Of a DNA stretch of 64,000 bases, positions 1 to 11,327 are shown piece by piece. The notes below the pieces were generated by a model, which worked only from the letters and a program-made list of their open reading frames with translations, did not search any database and had not been told where the DNA came from. This DNA is from Nymphaea colorata. Its lineage: Eukaryota; Streptophyta; Magnoliopsida; Nymphaeales; Nymphaeaceae. Position 1 is the stretch's first letter. Every line of letters starts with the position of its first letter. Location: the NCBI RefSeq assembly GCF_008831285.2, contig NC_045140.1:5871528-5935527 (forward strand), in the 5' to 3' direction. The translations under genes and the position numbers were made by a program.

Positions 1-1864
1 GGAGCAAACCAATGTTTTCTTCTTCCTTCAACGTTTTCTCTTCTTAAAATCATGTGTGCATCAGCCGTGGTGTTAACATCTTCGTCTCTCTCTCACAACT
101 TCTGTTTGTAGTCGCTGCTATTACAAATTGTTGACACCTCGGCTGCACTATTTTAATTAAGTGTACCTCCGGCTCCAATAATATAAAATTCTAAGGTGAA
201 CAAAGGATTAGTTTTTACAAGTGCTTACTTCTCCTACCCCTTGGATGAAGCAGGAGCCACCATTGTTGCTTGCCGTCATCCTCCTCTCTCATTTTGCCGA
301 CTGTGCTGTTTCCTCATCCTCTTAATTCGCCGACTGTGTTGCCGTTCTCTGCACCATCGGCAGCTAAAACCGTCGGACGCTATTTGGGTGTTCGGCGGTC
401 GTTCAGAAACAGGGAAAGGGATATGTAATTAATCAGGTTTATGGGATATGTAACGTATGTAACTTTGGAAATATATTATTAATGAAAGCTTTTAGAATGA
501 ATTACATTCAGCATTTATTCTTTGACTGAAATAAGATCTATATCCATTTAGCTTGCATTTTAATGTTATTGAGATCTTTTATGTTTAGACGCATAGGTTT
601 TATCTGTCCGATTTGTAACCTATTAAAAGAATTTAACCCATAGAGGGTTTATATATTAAAATTCTAGCAATCTAATGTTGTTTTCATCAACTAAGTCATT
701 TCTGTTTTTTAAATTAAAATTTTATACTGTGAAACATAAAAGGAAATTGCAACTTGAGTTTTATTCCAATTCCATTTTCAGGTGAAATTTTGTTTTTGTT
801 TGATTCTATGATCAAAGCTACAAGACATCAAGCTCCCTAAGAGTAAGAGAACCACATTTTTTTATGTAAATATCATGAGTTTGGATATTTGAAAAAGATA
901 AGTAGTTGTGCACTGAAATCAACTTTTAAAAGACACTCTTCAAAATTCATTTTTTGTCGTCCAAACAAAAACCAGGTTTTGGTACCAAAACACATTAAAA
1001 TAATTAATTGGTTTTTTACAAAACCAAATTTTCACAAAAACCATTTTTTCAATGTACCATCGAAAACGCTGCCTTAGTGTTTCATGTGTTCCAAAAGACG
1101 TTGCGTTCCTGTCACCGATTGCCTTCGTAAGTCCACGCTATCTAAGGCAGAGAGTTCAAGACTCGCATTGCATTTCTCTTGGCACAATTTGATAGAGATT
1201 TATGCAACTCGAGCTTTGCATATAGTAAAAAAAATTTAATGTAAAGGAACAAATAAATATTACCCTTTTGAACCATGATTTGGTCCTCCACCCCTTTATT
1301 ACGAACCCATATCAAGATACTGTAAGAAAATAATAGAAAACGCAGCATGAAACACAACATTTATGTGGGTCATCATTTCCACATTCCTGGAAGTTTTCTC
1401 TACTTCCATGTAAATGTGATCACAGTTCACGAGCCTTTGCTAGATGCTCATATATGTGATCCAGGAATCCAGATTCCAAGTATTTCCATTCTTGAATCTT
1501 AGATCAAGTGGCACCTTGGATCCCAATCGGCTTATTTGAGTAATACAACAAATGGAGAAATGACTTGGCAGTTCATGTATCAATTCAGGTATGTTAACAA
1601 AACTCAAATTTTAAAATTCTCCAATCTGATTGGATTCGGCAGTTCTCTGTATACTTTTCAAAAACAATTCGATTGAATGTCAGAGAACGTTACTCATGAA
1701 TTTTTTTCGCAAAAACATTCTTGCCAAGTTTACATTGATGCCGGTGAACTCCATGAGAGCTCTCCAAAAGAGAAGAAGAGGAGGCTCTTATTCCCTGAGT
1801 CATTCATTACCTGAAAATTTTGTAGGCAATCGCGGAAAATTCTGCGTTGGGAAGAACGGAAGAG
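1..1864. other. Intergenic AT-rich DNA, no gene recognised
   Basis: This stretch lies downstream of the Rab GTPase gene, whose stop codon is at 1865 on the minus strand. The reading frames here are short and show no family motif. The rightmost few hundred bases probably include the 3' UTR and polyadenylation region of the Rab gene. I see no LTR, tRNA or clear terminal inverted repeat. Confidence 0.6.
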
Positions 1865-3694
1865 TCAGCTCCGGTTAGAACAGCAAGCCTCGCGTCTGCC
1901 ACCTTGGGGCAAGTCCAGCCTCGTCCCCTTGAGCTGCAGCGTGGGCTTCACAACCACCGGCGGGTCGTCGTCGGCGGTGATCGTCCGGTGGGTGACGTTC
2001 ATGTATATCTGCTCCAGCACCGTGAGGAACGCACTCTCGACATTCGTCGCGTCGAGCGCCGACGTCTCGAGGAAGAAAAGGCCCTCCCGCTCGGCGAACT
2101 CGCGGCCGGACTCCGTCGGCACCGCCCGCAAATTCTCGAGGTCCGACTTGTTTCCGGCGAGCATAATCACGAGGTTCCGGTCGGCGGTGGCCCTGAGCTC
2201 CTCCAGCCACCTCTGCACATTATCGAAGCTCCTCCGGTTGGCGATGTCGTACACGATGAGCGCTCCCAGGGCGCCCCTGTAGTAGGCGCTGGTAATCGCT
2301 TTGTACCTGGTTTCGGCATTTTGGAAGGGGACTCAGGGACAGATTTGGAAATCCCCACCGCTTTAGTGCGGCAGTTCCGGCGATGACTTCATCATCGTCG
2401 TGTTATACTTTCCTTAAATGACGACGATACCCTTCTAATTATAACCTTAGAAAAACGTCAATTCGTTTTGGGTGCTTATATTAAATATATTTCTCTATTG
2501 TCTTGGAAAAGATAAGCAAATTATGACTACAAACGTGGAGAAATTAATTCAAAAAGCTGATAGATCCATAAATTCAGCTTAATCAATTTAATTTATTAAT
2601 CAACATAGTGCAATCCGGTACCAAGGCCGTTCACATTCAAAGGATTCAATGTTTGGAAGTATGTGGTGTTTTATTTTATTTTATTTTTAGGTCATAAACG
2701 GCTTAACATTCTATATCTAGTTGAAAGATATACCATTGCTTCATAGTTTGAATTGATAAAGTATCCTTTTAGAGAGCATTTGAAGGTTTGAAATTTTGAA
2801 TAAAAAATGATAATTCCTCTATTCAAACTAGATTGAAATCAAAATTTTAAGTTTAGTATCTTAATTTTGGAAACAAATATCTTGTTTGTTTAATAATTTT
2901 ATTCAAAATATATATATATTGATTCTAAAATTTTATGATTTTAGGTACACCAAAACCCCTTAAAATTTGATGTGGAAGGCAGTTTTCTCTAAACAAAACA
3001 TTTAAAAAACCAAACAGGTACAAACGTGAGCGCTCACACGGTCCAATGAGCAGGAGCCCCACTCGCAATTGCGTACCCGGACCCGAAACCACTTGACCAG
3101 GCGGGATCGGACAGGAAAGTCATTGTGGAAAAGGAAATGCCCTTTCGCGGCAAACGAAGAAAAAGACAGAGTTGAAAGCAGTGCCTTAGCTTTCCAAATG
3201 ACGAGAACACCCTTGACGGTCAGACACACTCCACCACTAGCCACCGCATCCCATCGGCGGCGATTCCTTCGGAGGTCAAGATCGTCGCCCCCGCTCTCCA
3301 AGGGTCTCGAGTCCCGACCCGACTAATTCCGCCTTTCCTCGGGGAGAAGCGGTTCCTCGGGAGAGCGGCTGACGACGACCAGAAGAATGCGGACTCTCTT
3401 CGTGGAAGGAAGAGGGACGCCGGTAGAACATCGGCCGATACAGTAAAGAAGGGAGCAGAGTAGAGAGAAAGGTGGGTTGGACATGGGGTTTCGTTCGTAC
3501 CTCTCCTGGCCGGCGGTGTCCCAGATCTGGGCTTTGACGAGCTTCTTCTGGATGAGGAGGGTCTTGGTCTGGAACTCGACTCCCACCGTCGCCCTGCAGT
3601 CGTCGCTGAACTCGTTCTTCGAGAATCGGTTCAGCAGCTGCGACTTCCCCACCGCCGAGTCCCCGATCACCACCACCTTGAACACGTAGTCCAT
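1865..3694 (-). CDS. RABA4: RABA-family small GTPase (RABA4-like), two exons
   Basis: Coding exons are 3501-3694 and 1865-2306 (complement), joined by a GT-AG intron of about 1.19 kb; the product is 211 aa. The protein starts [18 protein letters not shown] (G1/P-loop) and has the Rab11/RABA effector segment ending GVEFQTKTL. The intron splits the arginine codon of WDTAGQERY (G3), giving [16 protein letters not shown]. Further on come GNKSDLENL (G4 NKxD) and ETSALDA (G5). The C terminus is variable and ends CCSNRS, a double cysteine suited to geranylgeranylation. Plant RABA GTPases act on trans-Golgi/recycling endosomes in secretion and polarised growth. The LRAVPTE and TADDD motifs favour RABA4 over RABA1, RABA2 or RABA5. 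An in-frame extension upstream to 3820 exists, but the M at 3694 fits the family length. Confidence 0.93.
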
Positions 3695-4029
3695 TCCCCA
3701 CCCGTCTCCTCCGTCCCCCTCGCTCTCTCTCCTCCGTTGGCTCCGCCGGAGTGTTCCGTTTTCTCCGCTAACCCTATTGTTTTTGGGTCGGCAGAGCGAA
3801 GGGTGTTTCAGGAACTTCACTTACTTTAGAGTAGAGCCGAGGAGTGATCAGGTTTTTTCAATGTACCCGCAGGTTTTGCGGTTGCCACGTGGACGAACGT
3901 CATTCGTTGTAGGGTCCGCAGAAGAAATCCTTTTGATGCATGCCGACAGCCGGGGGGCTGCCGTTCGTGGACCGGACCGATCCGACCCGATCTGTTGATC
4001 CCCGACCGGGAGAAGCAATGGCAGAGCTT
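3695..4029. promoter_or_regulatory. Promoter/5' UTR region of the RABA4-like gene
   Basis: This GC-rich stretch lies immediately upstream of the minus-strand Rab start codon and should contain its 5' UTR and proximal promoter. I could not define a TATA box or transcription start. The SINE at 4030-4268 bounds it, so any distal promoter is separated from the gene by that insertion. Confidence 0.45.
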
Positions 4030-4268
4030 TAGGTGAGCAAGGGGTATTAATCCCACCGCTCGAAAAAGGCCCGAAGGCCCTTCCATTCCCCCTGCCTCCG
4101 GGGTCCTGAGCTGCGTCGATGTCAGCGATAGCAACGGTGCACCATTCAACTTAAATGCCGCGCCCTATCGCTTTAAGACACAGGAACATAACGCCCACGG
4201 GAATCGAACTAGAGACCTGCCTTAGTACAGGCCCCTAGCTCAACCAGCTACGCCAGGAACATAACGCC
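4030..4268 (-). mobile_element. tRNA-derived SINE (about 239 bp)
   Basis: Read on the minus strand, the element has an RNA polymerase III A box (TGGCGTAGCTGG, complement of 4244-4255) and a near-perfect B box (AGTTCGATTCC, complement of 4200-4210). They are about 33 nt apart, as in a tRNA head. A non-tRNA body follows and ends near GGGATTAATACCCCTTG. The element is flanked by imperfect target-site duplications, CAATGGCAGAGCTT at 4016-4029 and CAATGGAAGAGCTT at 4269-4282 (13 of 14 match). The head-body-TTG plan resembles the plant Au SINE class, but the family assignment is inferred. Oddly, a 17-bp sequence (CAGGAACATAACGCCCA on the plus strand) occurs at 4181-4197 and again at 4254-4270, bracketing the tRNA-like head. 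The tRNA arms are degenerate, so this is not a functional tRNA gene. Confidence 0.72.
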
Positions 4269-4282
4269 CAATGGAAGAGCTT

Positions 4283-6722
4283 GGTATTCGCTTTCGGTGC
4301 AAGGAATTGGGGAATCTTATGATCCTTATCTGATTCAGAAGTGCCTAGTTGGATCCAGAATGGAAATATGAAACCGGTACAAATAGATCCAGATCCGGAA
4401 CGCCCACGCGCCGAAAGCGAGTAGAATGCTTTATTAGCAAGTTAAAGGGGCCACCAAACGTGGCCTATTTAATAAGTGGAAAGCCGACAAATTGCTTGTT
4501 TTTCGGCATGTTATAGAATGTTATATGAATGCTTTGGTGGAATACCTCACATAATCTGACGAACAATACCATGAAGGATATGAAAAATGTCCCTATTTAC
4601 TTTTTTACGACAAAAGCAGCATGCGCATAGGCTCTTAATAGTGGCGAAGCTATGATTTTTTTTTTTATTGAGGTGCTCTCAAGTAACAAACCAAGGCCTG
4701 ATGTCCCGTGTAATTTTTTATGCCATGGCAATGTAATTTTGAATTTCTTCCATAAAAATTTAGCCATTGGCTCTCCGTAGATTTGTTCTTTATAAGAATA
4801 AGTTGCAAGAGTCCAATGAAGAATGAAGTCAAATGCAATTGACAATACAATTGACAGAATTTTAATCAAATAAACTTATTCTACCATGTTCATTTGAATT
4901 TAATAGATGTATCGGACTTCATCATCCATCTTTTCCAATGCGTATAAAGTTCCATAAATTACTTTGTCGTATTGCTTCTACTCAAACAAGCATGGATGAT
5001 CAAAATAGTTCTATTTACAGAAATCAAAGTGAAGGAACACTTCTCTTTTTTAGGTTGCTGCAAGTCTCTGGCTCTAAGACAAAAGCAAGAACCAAGATAA
5101 AATGAGAAAGGTTCCACGACAAGTAATTGAATCACCATTAGAATTGTATCCAGAGATTGGACAAATGATTCACTAATAGAACGCTACCATTGAGTTTGGA
5201 ATCTTGAACAAGAATTCATTTTCAGCAGGAAGCAATGGAGGTTGACATGTTATCTAAATGTTTCACCCCATTAAAGAAACTTTTCTATGACTTGGTCGGA
5301 TATCCTGCTCAAATTACAGCCGTCCCACATTAAGATTTTACCAGTTTGTGGTAAGAAGTCACTGTGAACGGTGTCGAATGAAGTTTCAAACCTGCTATTT
5401 TATTGTGAGCTTTTCAATAGTCGTCCTCGTACTTGGCGTTCCGAGATCAACCTCAATTTTTTTTTTAAAAAAATATAGATAATAAAGTACATCAGTTTAT
5501 CAAGGTGCCCATGAACGAAAATTGTTCGTTGGAGATGTTATGGTTCTCCAAGTATGGTCCACATAAGACACCAACACTCCCAAAGGAAGTCCTTCCATTG
5601 CCTATACGACATCTTATTTTCAATGCATTTTTTAAAGCTCTCTTCACACCTCCAAGACTTGATGGGTAGAGCAAGCAGTTGGGTTGCGTGGCGTGTTACA
5701 GCACAAGCTAAGTGAACCGGTTCTTGTCCCCCCCCCCCTCTTTCGTGCACCTCTATCTCTCTCTCACCTTTTACTGATTATAATTGGGCAGTCCAACTGA
5801 CATGGCTATGGTTTTCCTCTCGAGGTTAGAAGCCAACAGAAGGTAACAGATTCATAACAAGTAGGACCCCCTACATTGAATGCTCGTGAAATACATTTTA
5901 CCGAACTTGAAATAAAAAGTTGTCCACATAAATCCACCCATTCAGGGATCATTTATCCATTATACTATCTGATTTTGATGCATAAATTGTACAAGTCATC
6001 GGTTGGAGACTCTAAAGTACATTTCAAGCACATTAATTGGCCCAACTGAACAAGCAAAGAGAACCACTTAACAATATATTATTATTGACTCATAACCACA
6101 ATGTCAGACTACCAGAGAACATAAACAAGAAAAAAAAAAGAGTTCTTCCGCAATTTACAACAATAATAGTTTATAATTCCGAGCTGGGGTTGGTGGTGGT
6201 GGGGGGATGGTCTAGGTAGGCTGATGTAATACGAACCTACGTCTATAAAGTTTAACTAAATAAGGTGACGTGCCTGTGTAGGGGTTAACAGGGATTAGAA
6301 ACAAATCTTGGTAGGAGTTGGGACTTGCCATGCTAAGAGGAGCCAATCTGTCAGTGTAAGCGTTTCTGGTTGGTAAGATCAAATCTGTTGAAGCTTGATG
6401 GACTTGGCCGCCAGCCGACAAATTTATTATCTGCACGTGGGAATTCAGAAATAATTAAAAACAAAATCTTAATCTGAGTAAAAGATCAATATCAACCTTA
6501 GTCACTTCTAGAAGATTGAAGGATGGAAACTTAAGAACCTGCTGCTCATACTGGAGGCCTGGAAGAAGGGAAGAATTCATGGGATGTAATGATGAATTTC
6601 ACTTGACTGCAGCGTGAATTTTCTATCCTATAAGCATCTTGAGTGATGTATCAATTATATGGAAATCAATTCAATGAGGAAATGCTAAACATTACGCGCA
6701 TCCATACCTCCAATTTGTCATA
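4283..6722. other. Intergenic DNA between RABA4 and TOP3B
   Basis: This AT-rich stretch contains no recognisable coding sequence. The right-hand few hundred bases probably form the 3' UTR and terminator of the minus-strand TOP3B gene. Poly-C (5731-5741) and poly-A/T runs are present. Short frames lack domain motifs. Confidence 0.55.
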
Positions 6723-9700
6723 TCAAAAATCTCGGAAGCTCATCTTCGGGTCCTCCTGTCTACCACGACCCCTGCCTCTTCCTCTGCCTCCACCTCTCCC
6801 TCTACCCCTCCCTCTCCCTCTTGCTCTCCCTCCCATACGCTTGAAGTAGGATTTTCCATGTTTCATCTCCACAAGCGAATGCAGCAGCTCATCGCATAAG
6901 ATACAACCCTTGTACAAAGTCGACCCATCGCTAAGCGGAGTTGCTTTCTTGTTGAAATCCACCTCTATAATTGTTGAGTCACACTCCAAACATCGTTCCT
7001 TTGTGGTAGAGATTCTGTGGGCACCTTCTGGCAGAGAGACAAGACAGTTGCATGTGTTGCAGCACAACCTCCACTTAGGTGCACTGACAGGGTCAAGCAG
7101 TAAAGTGCCTTCACATTCAGGACAGGCACATACTCCTTGGGATATCATCGAATGTCGGCATGTTGGGTGAGGGCAGAGGGAACATGGCATACCTATCCCT
7201 TTTCCCGACTTGCCTGAGTTCCCACCCTTCCCAATATGAAGGGCTCCAAAGAGCGAATCTACTCCCTCAAAAGGTGGGTTGTTGAAACAGTAAGGGCAGA
7301 GAGGAAAAGACTTCGCATCCGGGCCAGCCAAGGAGAAGAGGACAAGCTCAAAGTTATCCAAGGGACAGACCAGCTCCTTGTACAACTAATAGAAAAGCAT
7401 AAACTAAAGTCATCAGGATGAGAGAAAGAATTGGAACCGAGCAAAACTTAAATGAACTCTGAATTTAAAACAAAACAAGCCGGAATAGACATTGTTGATC
7501 CTTCCAAATCTATCAGGACGACATGAGGATTTCCAGTCAATATTTCCCACGCCAAAAAGGATATGAGGATTGTCCTTATGGCTTCGATTGACAACATTCT
7601 CAAGGAAAATTCCAACAATGGATAGCCGGATATGGAACGTATCCGTAGTCATAAGAAGGGACAAACAAATGAGAGGAGCTAAAGGAAAACAAAGGCTCAA
7701 AAGACTGCAAGATATCAGGAAAAACCCAAACACTCATAAACACAGATGCCCACTATTTCTTTTATTCAGCAATACATTCAGCTTTTCATCACAGGTGACT
7801 AGACAATACCTTAATTGTGCCCTTTTGAGGAAGATGATAAACCTCCTCGCAGGTTCCACAGTATAATCGTGGTGGCTGTGTGGAAATGTACTTCATGTAG
7901 CGAACACATTTGCCACATTTGCTAAGCATGCGACCAGAATCAGCTAAATGCGAGAACTGAGCTTCAAACAGTGCATCCATGCCTTCTATCTACCATTAGA
8001 GGAGGAAAAAACACATCAAGGTCATTTGACAGTATATGCCCAGAAAAGGGAAAGATTGGCATATTCTCACCACAGGATAAATAAAAGCAAATTGTACAAC
8101 ACAAAAGCATTGATTTTCTAAATGTAAAAAATATGGGAGAAAATCAAATCTGTTCAGTTGTAAATAAAAACAGTTAATTCTTTAAATCATGGTTTTGGTT
8201 TCATTTTTCCTAAGGCCTTTTATACAATAACATCACTTCTTAAGCAGTGGCACTAATACAAGTCATAACACAACAATACTATCTAACTTTAGCAGTTTAG
8301 CACACCTAATTGATGAATATGGTAGAGATATATTTAGACTACTGCTAGAGAAAAATGAAACCTGTGAAACAATAGACATATATCAGTGACACCATAGAAT
8401 AAAACGTATCTCCTGAAAAAAACTTTACCTCATTGCCAACATCCTCTACCCCAATAAAAGGGGAGAAAAAATAGACCTAGAAAGCCTGACGCTAACAGCA
8501 AAAAACCAGAACTCAACAATAACTGGACTTTAAGAAAGTAAGGTTCTCTTTACGAATAAAAACTTTAACAACATAAAGTTAACAACAAGGAAATTATTGA
8601 GAATGCACAATGTTACAGAAGAGACAGCAGTGATATCATTGCTCAACAAAGCACAGAGGTGGCACCTGCTTCACAAAATAAGAGAACTTTCTCTGGAATT
8701 GCAGCAGTACATGTTGCACAACATGGATATGATCTGCTTTGCCTTTTGCAATCAGTGTGATCTGAAGTTCTATGAAGCTGCGGATGTCCGGCAAACAGAG
8801 GTCTGGATCAATACACTGATAACCTCTAACTAGTGTTATTCCTAGCGGTGTTGGAACCAACTTTCTCCCAGCATGTACCTGCAATGATTTCAAAAGATGC
8901 GGAGTTGACATACACACATACACATTCATTGGATCAGAGGATCACGTAAATGACATCATAAAAATCAAAGCAAGAACTTGAAATTTCTTCTTTTGATTGC
9001 AAGCATCATTATCATGGAATAAGTACAAAAGGCATGAAGAGAAACAAAAATTCATAGATCTTCTTTATACTTTAAAATAAATTCAAATAACACACCTACC
9101 ATCTAAACCTTGTTCACATCAATGAGACTATTTACAAATGGTGTTAATAACTGAACTTGGCTGTGCAAGTCCCACTGTATGTTTAGATTCATCATTACAG
9201 CATTGGGAACGTAGAAAATTTTGTATGGAAAAAAAAAAACAAGTTTAATGGAAAATGCATTAGCACAAATGTTGAAAATAAACAATCAAGAAAGAACCAT
9301 TCAAAATATAATGTTTCCGAATTAGAAAAATTGAGTAAAACCTCAATTGTCAAACTACCAAACTAGTCAACCAACTGATACTAGCCAATCAGGTCATTAA
9401 GGAAAAAGAACTAGTCTGCTGTGGAAAAGCCACTAAGACCCAAAGAAGAACCAGTCGATCAACTTGGTAGACCAGCCAACGACTAGTCAATGGAAATCAC
9501 CGACCGTCTCTTTTTTGAAATCTATTTGCTATTTTCCCTAATATATCATCCACTTCTTTGGAAATTTATTTACTTTTCCCAACATGCTTAGAAGAGAGGA
9601 GATCCTGCTATACCAAACCCTCTTGCCCAAAGTTTTCTCATGGGCAATTGAAGGCAAATTATTATTTTCTTTTTGTTTGAGTTGTTATTTTCTGTTGTGC

Positions 9701-11283
9701 ACAGTCTTTTTTTCTTTTAAATGTTGTTATGCTCAAGACAGTGCAGACTGCATCAGCAATCGGGATATTTTTTTACTGTTCAGTATACTTAAAAACAAAA
9801 GCATATTATTTTCCCTATTTAACTTATTTTTTCTACTGCCCATGTTCCTTTTCTTTTCCTTATGTTTATGTTCAGCATTGCGCAGATTATGTCAGCACTT
9901 AAAATGTTTTTTCCACTCGACAAGCTTAAGATTAAATAACAGTCTTCTTCTGATGTCTAATGGTTTCCAGAATGTTTTTATGTTCCGCCCTATGCATGCT
10001 TAACTCATTTTACTGCAAAATGCCTTTTTCCTTATTAATTTTTTCTTTTATTTTTTCATCTTAAATTATTTTTCCTATTGTGCATGGTTGTTGTTTCTGG
10101 CACTTCAGTTATCTTGTTCCTATAATTTTTTATCAATTTCATTTTGTTTTTGGAGACAGACTAACCTTAACTAGTCTACTTGGGGGCTTGAAGCCTTGAA
10201 CAACTTCCCATTCTGGCTACTTACAGTAAAACTTTGATAACAAAGTATCATTAGGAAATATCACTAGCCTGTCTGTCAATAATTTCAATAGCATCATTAC
10301 ATTTTAGGAGGTATACATAAGTATTAAGTAACCTCCGCTATATGAGCATGTCAGCCTCAGTTGCTTTTCTAACTCAGGTAAACCTTGAATTCACAATAGC
10401 ACTATATGCTTCAAAAAGGATTCCACAACAACATAATAACGAAACAAAAGTACTTGTCATGAGCAACTCTAAGTTAATGGACCTGACAAAGGTCAAGATT
10501 ACATAAAGGAATTGTTTGAGAAAATTATATCTTGCGACTTTCACACTGATACTTTTTTATATAAAATAACTAAATTGAATACTAACATTATTTAGAAAAT
10601 GGAAAAAAAAAAAAAAACATAACTCAAAGATGGACAAAACGTCTAGTGGTATAACTTGGAAAAAAAGGGAAAAATCTTCCTTGGAACGAAATTCAGAAAG
10701 AAAGTCGACATGAAAATTGTGAACCTGTACATAATTGCGCTCACAGATGTTATTTATATGAACAGGGATTGATGCATCTGTGCCAATGCCATTCTTTTCC
10801 ATCAGCGATATTAGCTCACTTTCACTCAGATAATCAGGAGCCGAGGTCCATCCCTGCCAACCAACATCAAGCTGTCACTACATTGACCCAATGAGTTGGG
10901 ACATTTGAGTACCAAATCATATGATGCATCTATGCCGAGAAATTTTAAATGGTCGTTCTTGCCTTAAAAAAATGCTATATTCTGTCTCGTCTGTATACAG
11001 ATAGAGATAGGTTAACTACAAAGATAGCTTGGTTTCCAGTTGACACTACCTCAAATAGCTCAACTTTTGAAATTTTTATGCCTTCTCCTTTGGAAAACTC
11101 AGGAATACTATTCTCACTGACAGCCAACCACGGCATGACTGATGTGAATCCCTTTGATATGACACTTTGACCTGAAACATGGAATAATTCCCGTCCAGCA
11201 GAGAAGTCAACCTTTGTCCTGCAGCAAATTAACTTTAATCACCACAAGTCAAGTGAAGAGCGAGAAGTAAATGCCACAACAAG

Positions 11284-11327
<44 letters not shown>

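Noticed and set aside
1847-2386. Plus-strand frame of 179 codons
   Set aside because: It is an antisense shadow of the Rab GTPase second exon. The minus strand carries NKxD, SAL and the CC tail.
3777-4149. Overlapping plus and minus frames of 73 and 107 codons
   Set aside because: They cover the Rab promoter and the SINE and show no protein family motif.
4198-4260. Possible functional tRNA gene
   Set aside because: A and B boxes are present, but acceptor, anticodon and T-arm pairing are poor, and flanking duplications show it is the head of a SINE.
10949-11170. Plus-strand frame of 73 codons
   Set aside because: It is the antisense shadow of the TOP3B exon at 11050-11218, whose minus-strand translation matches the family.
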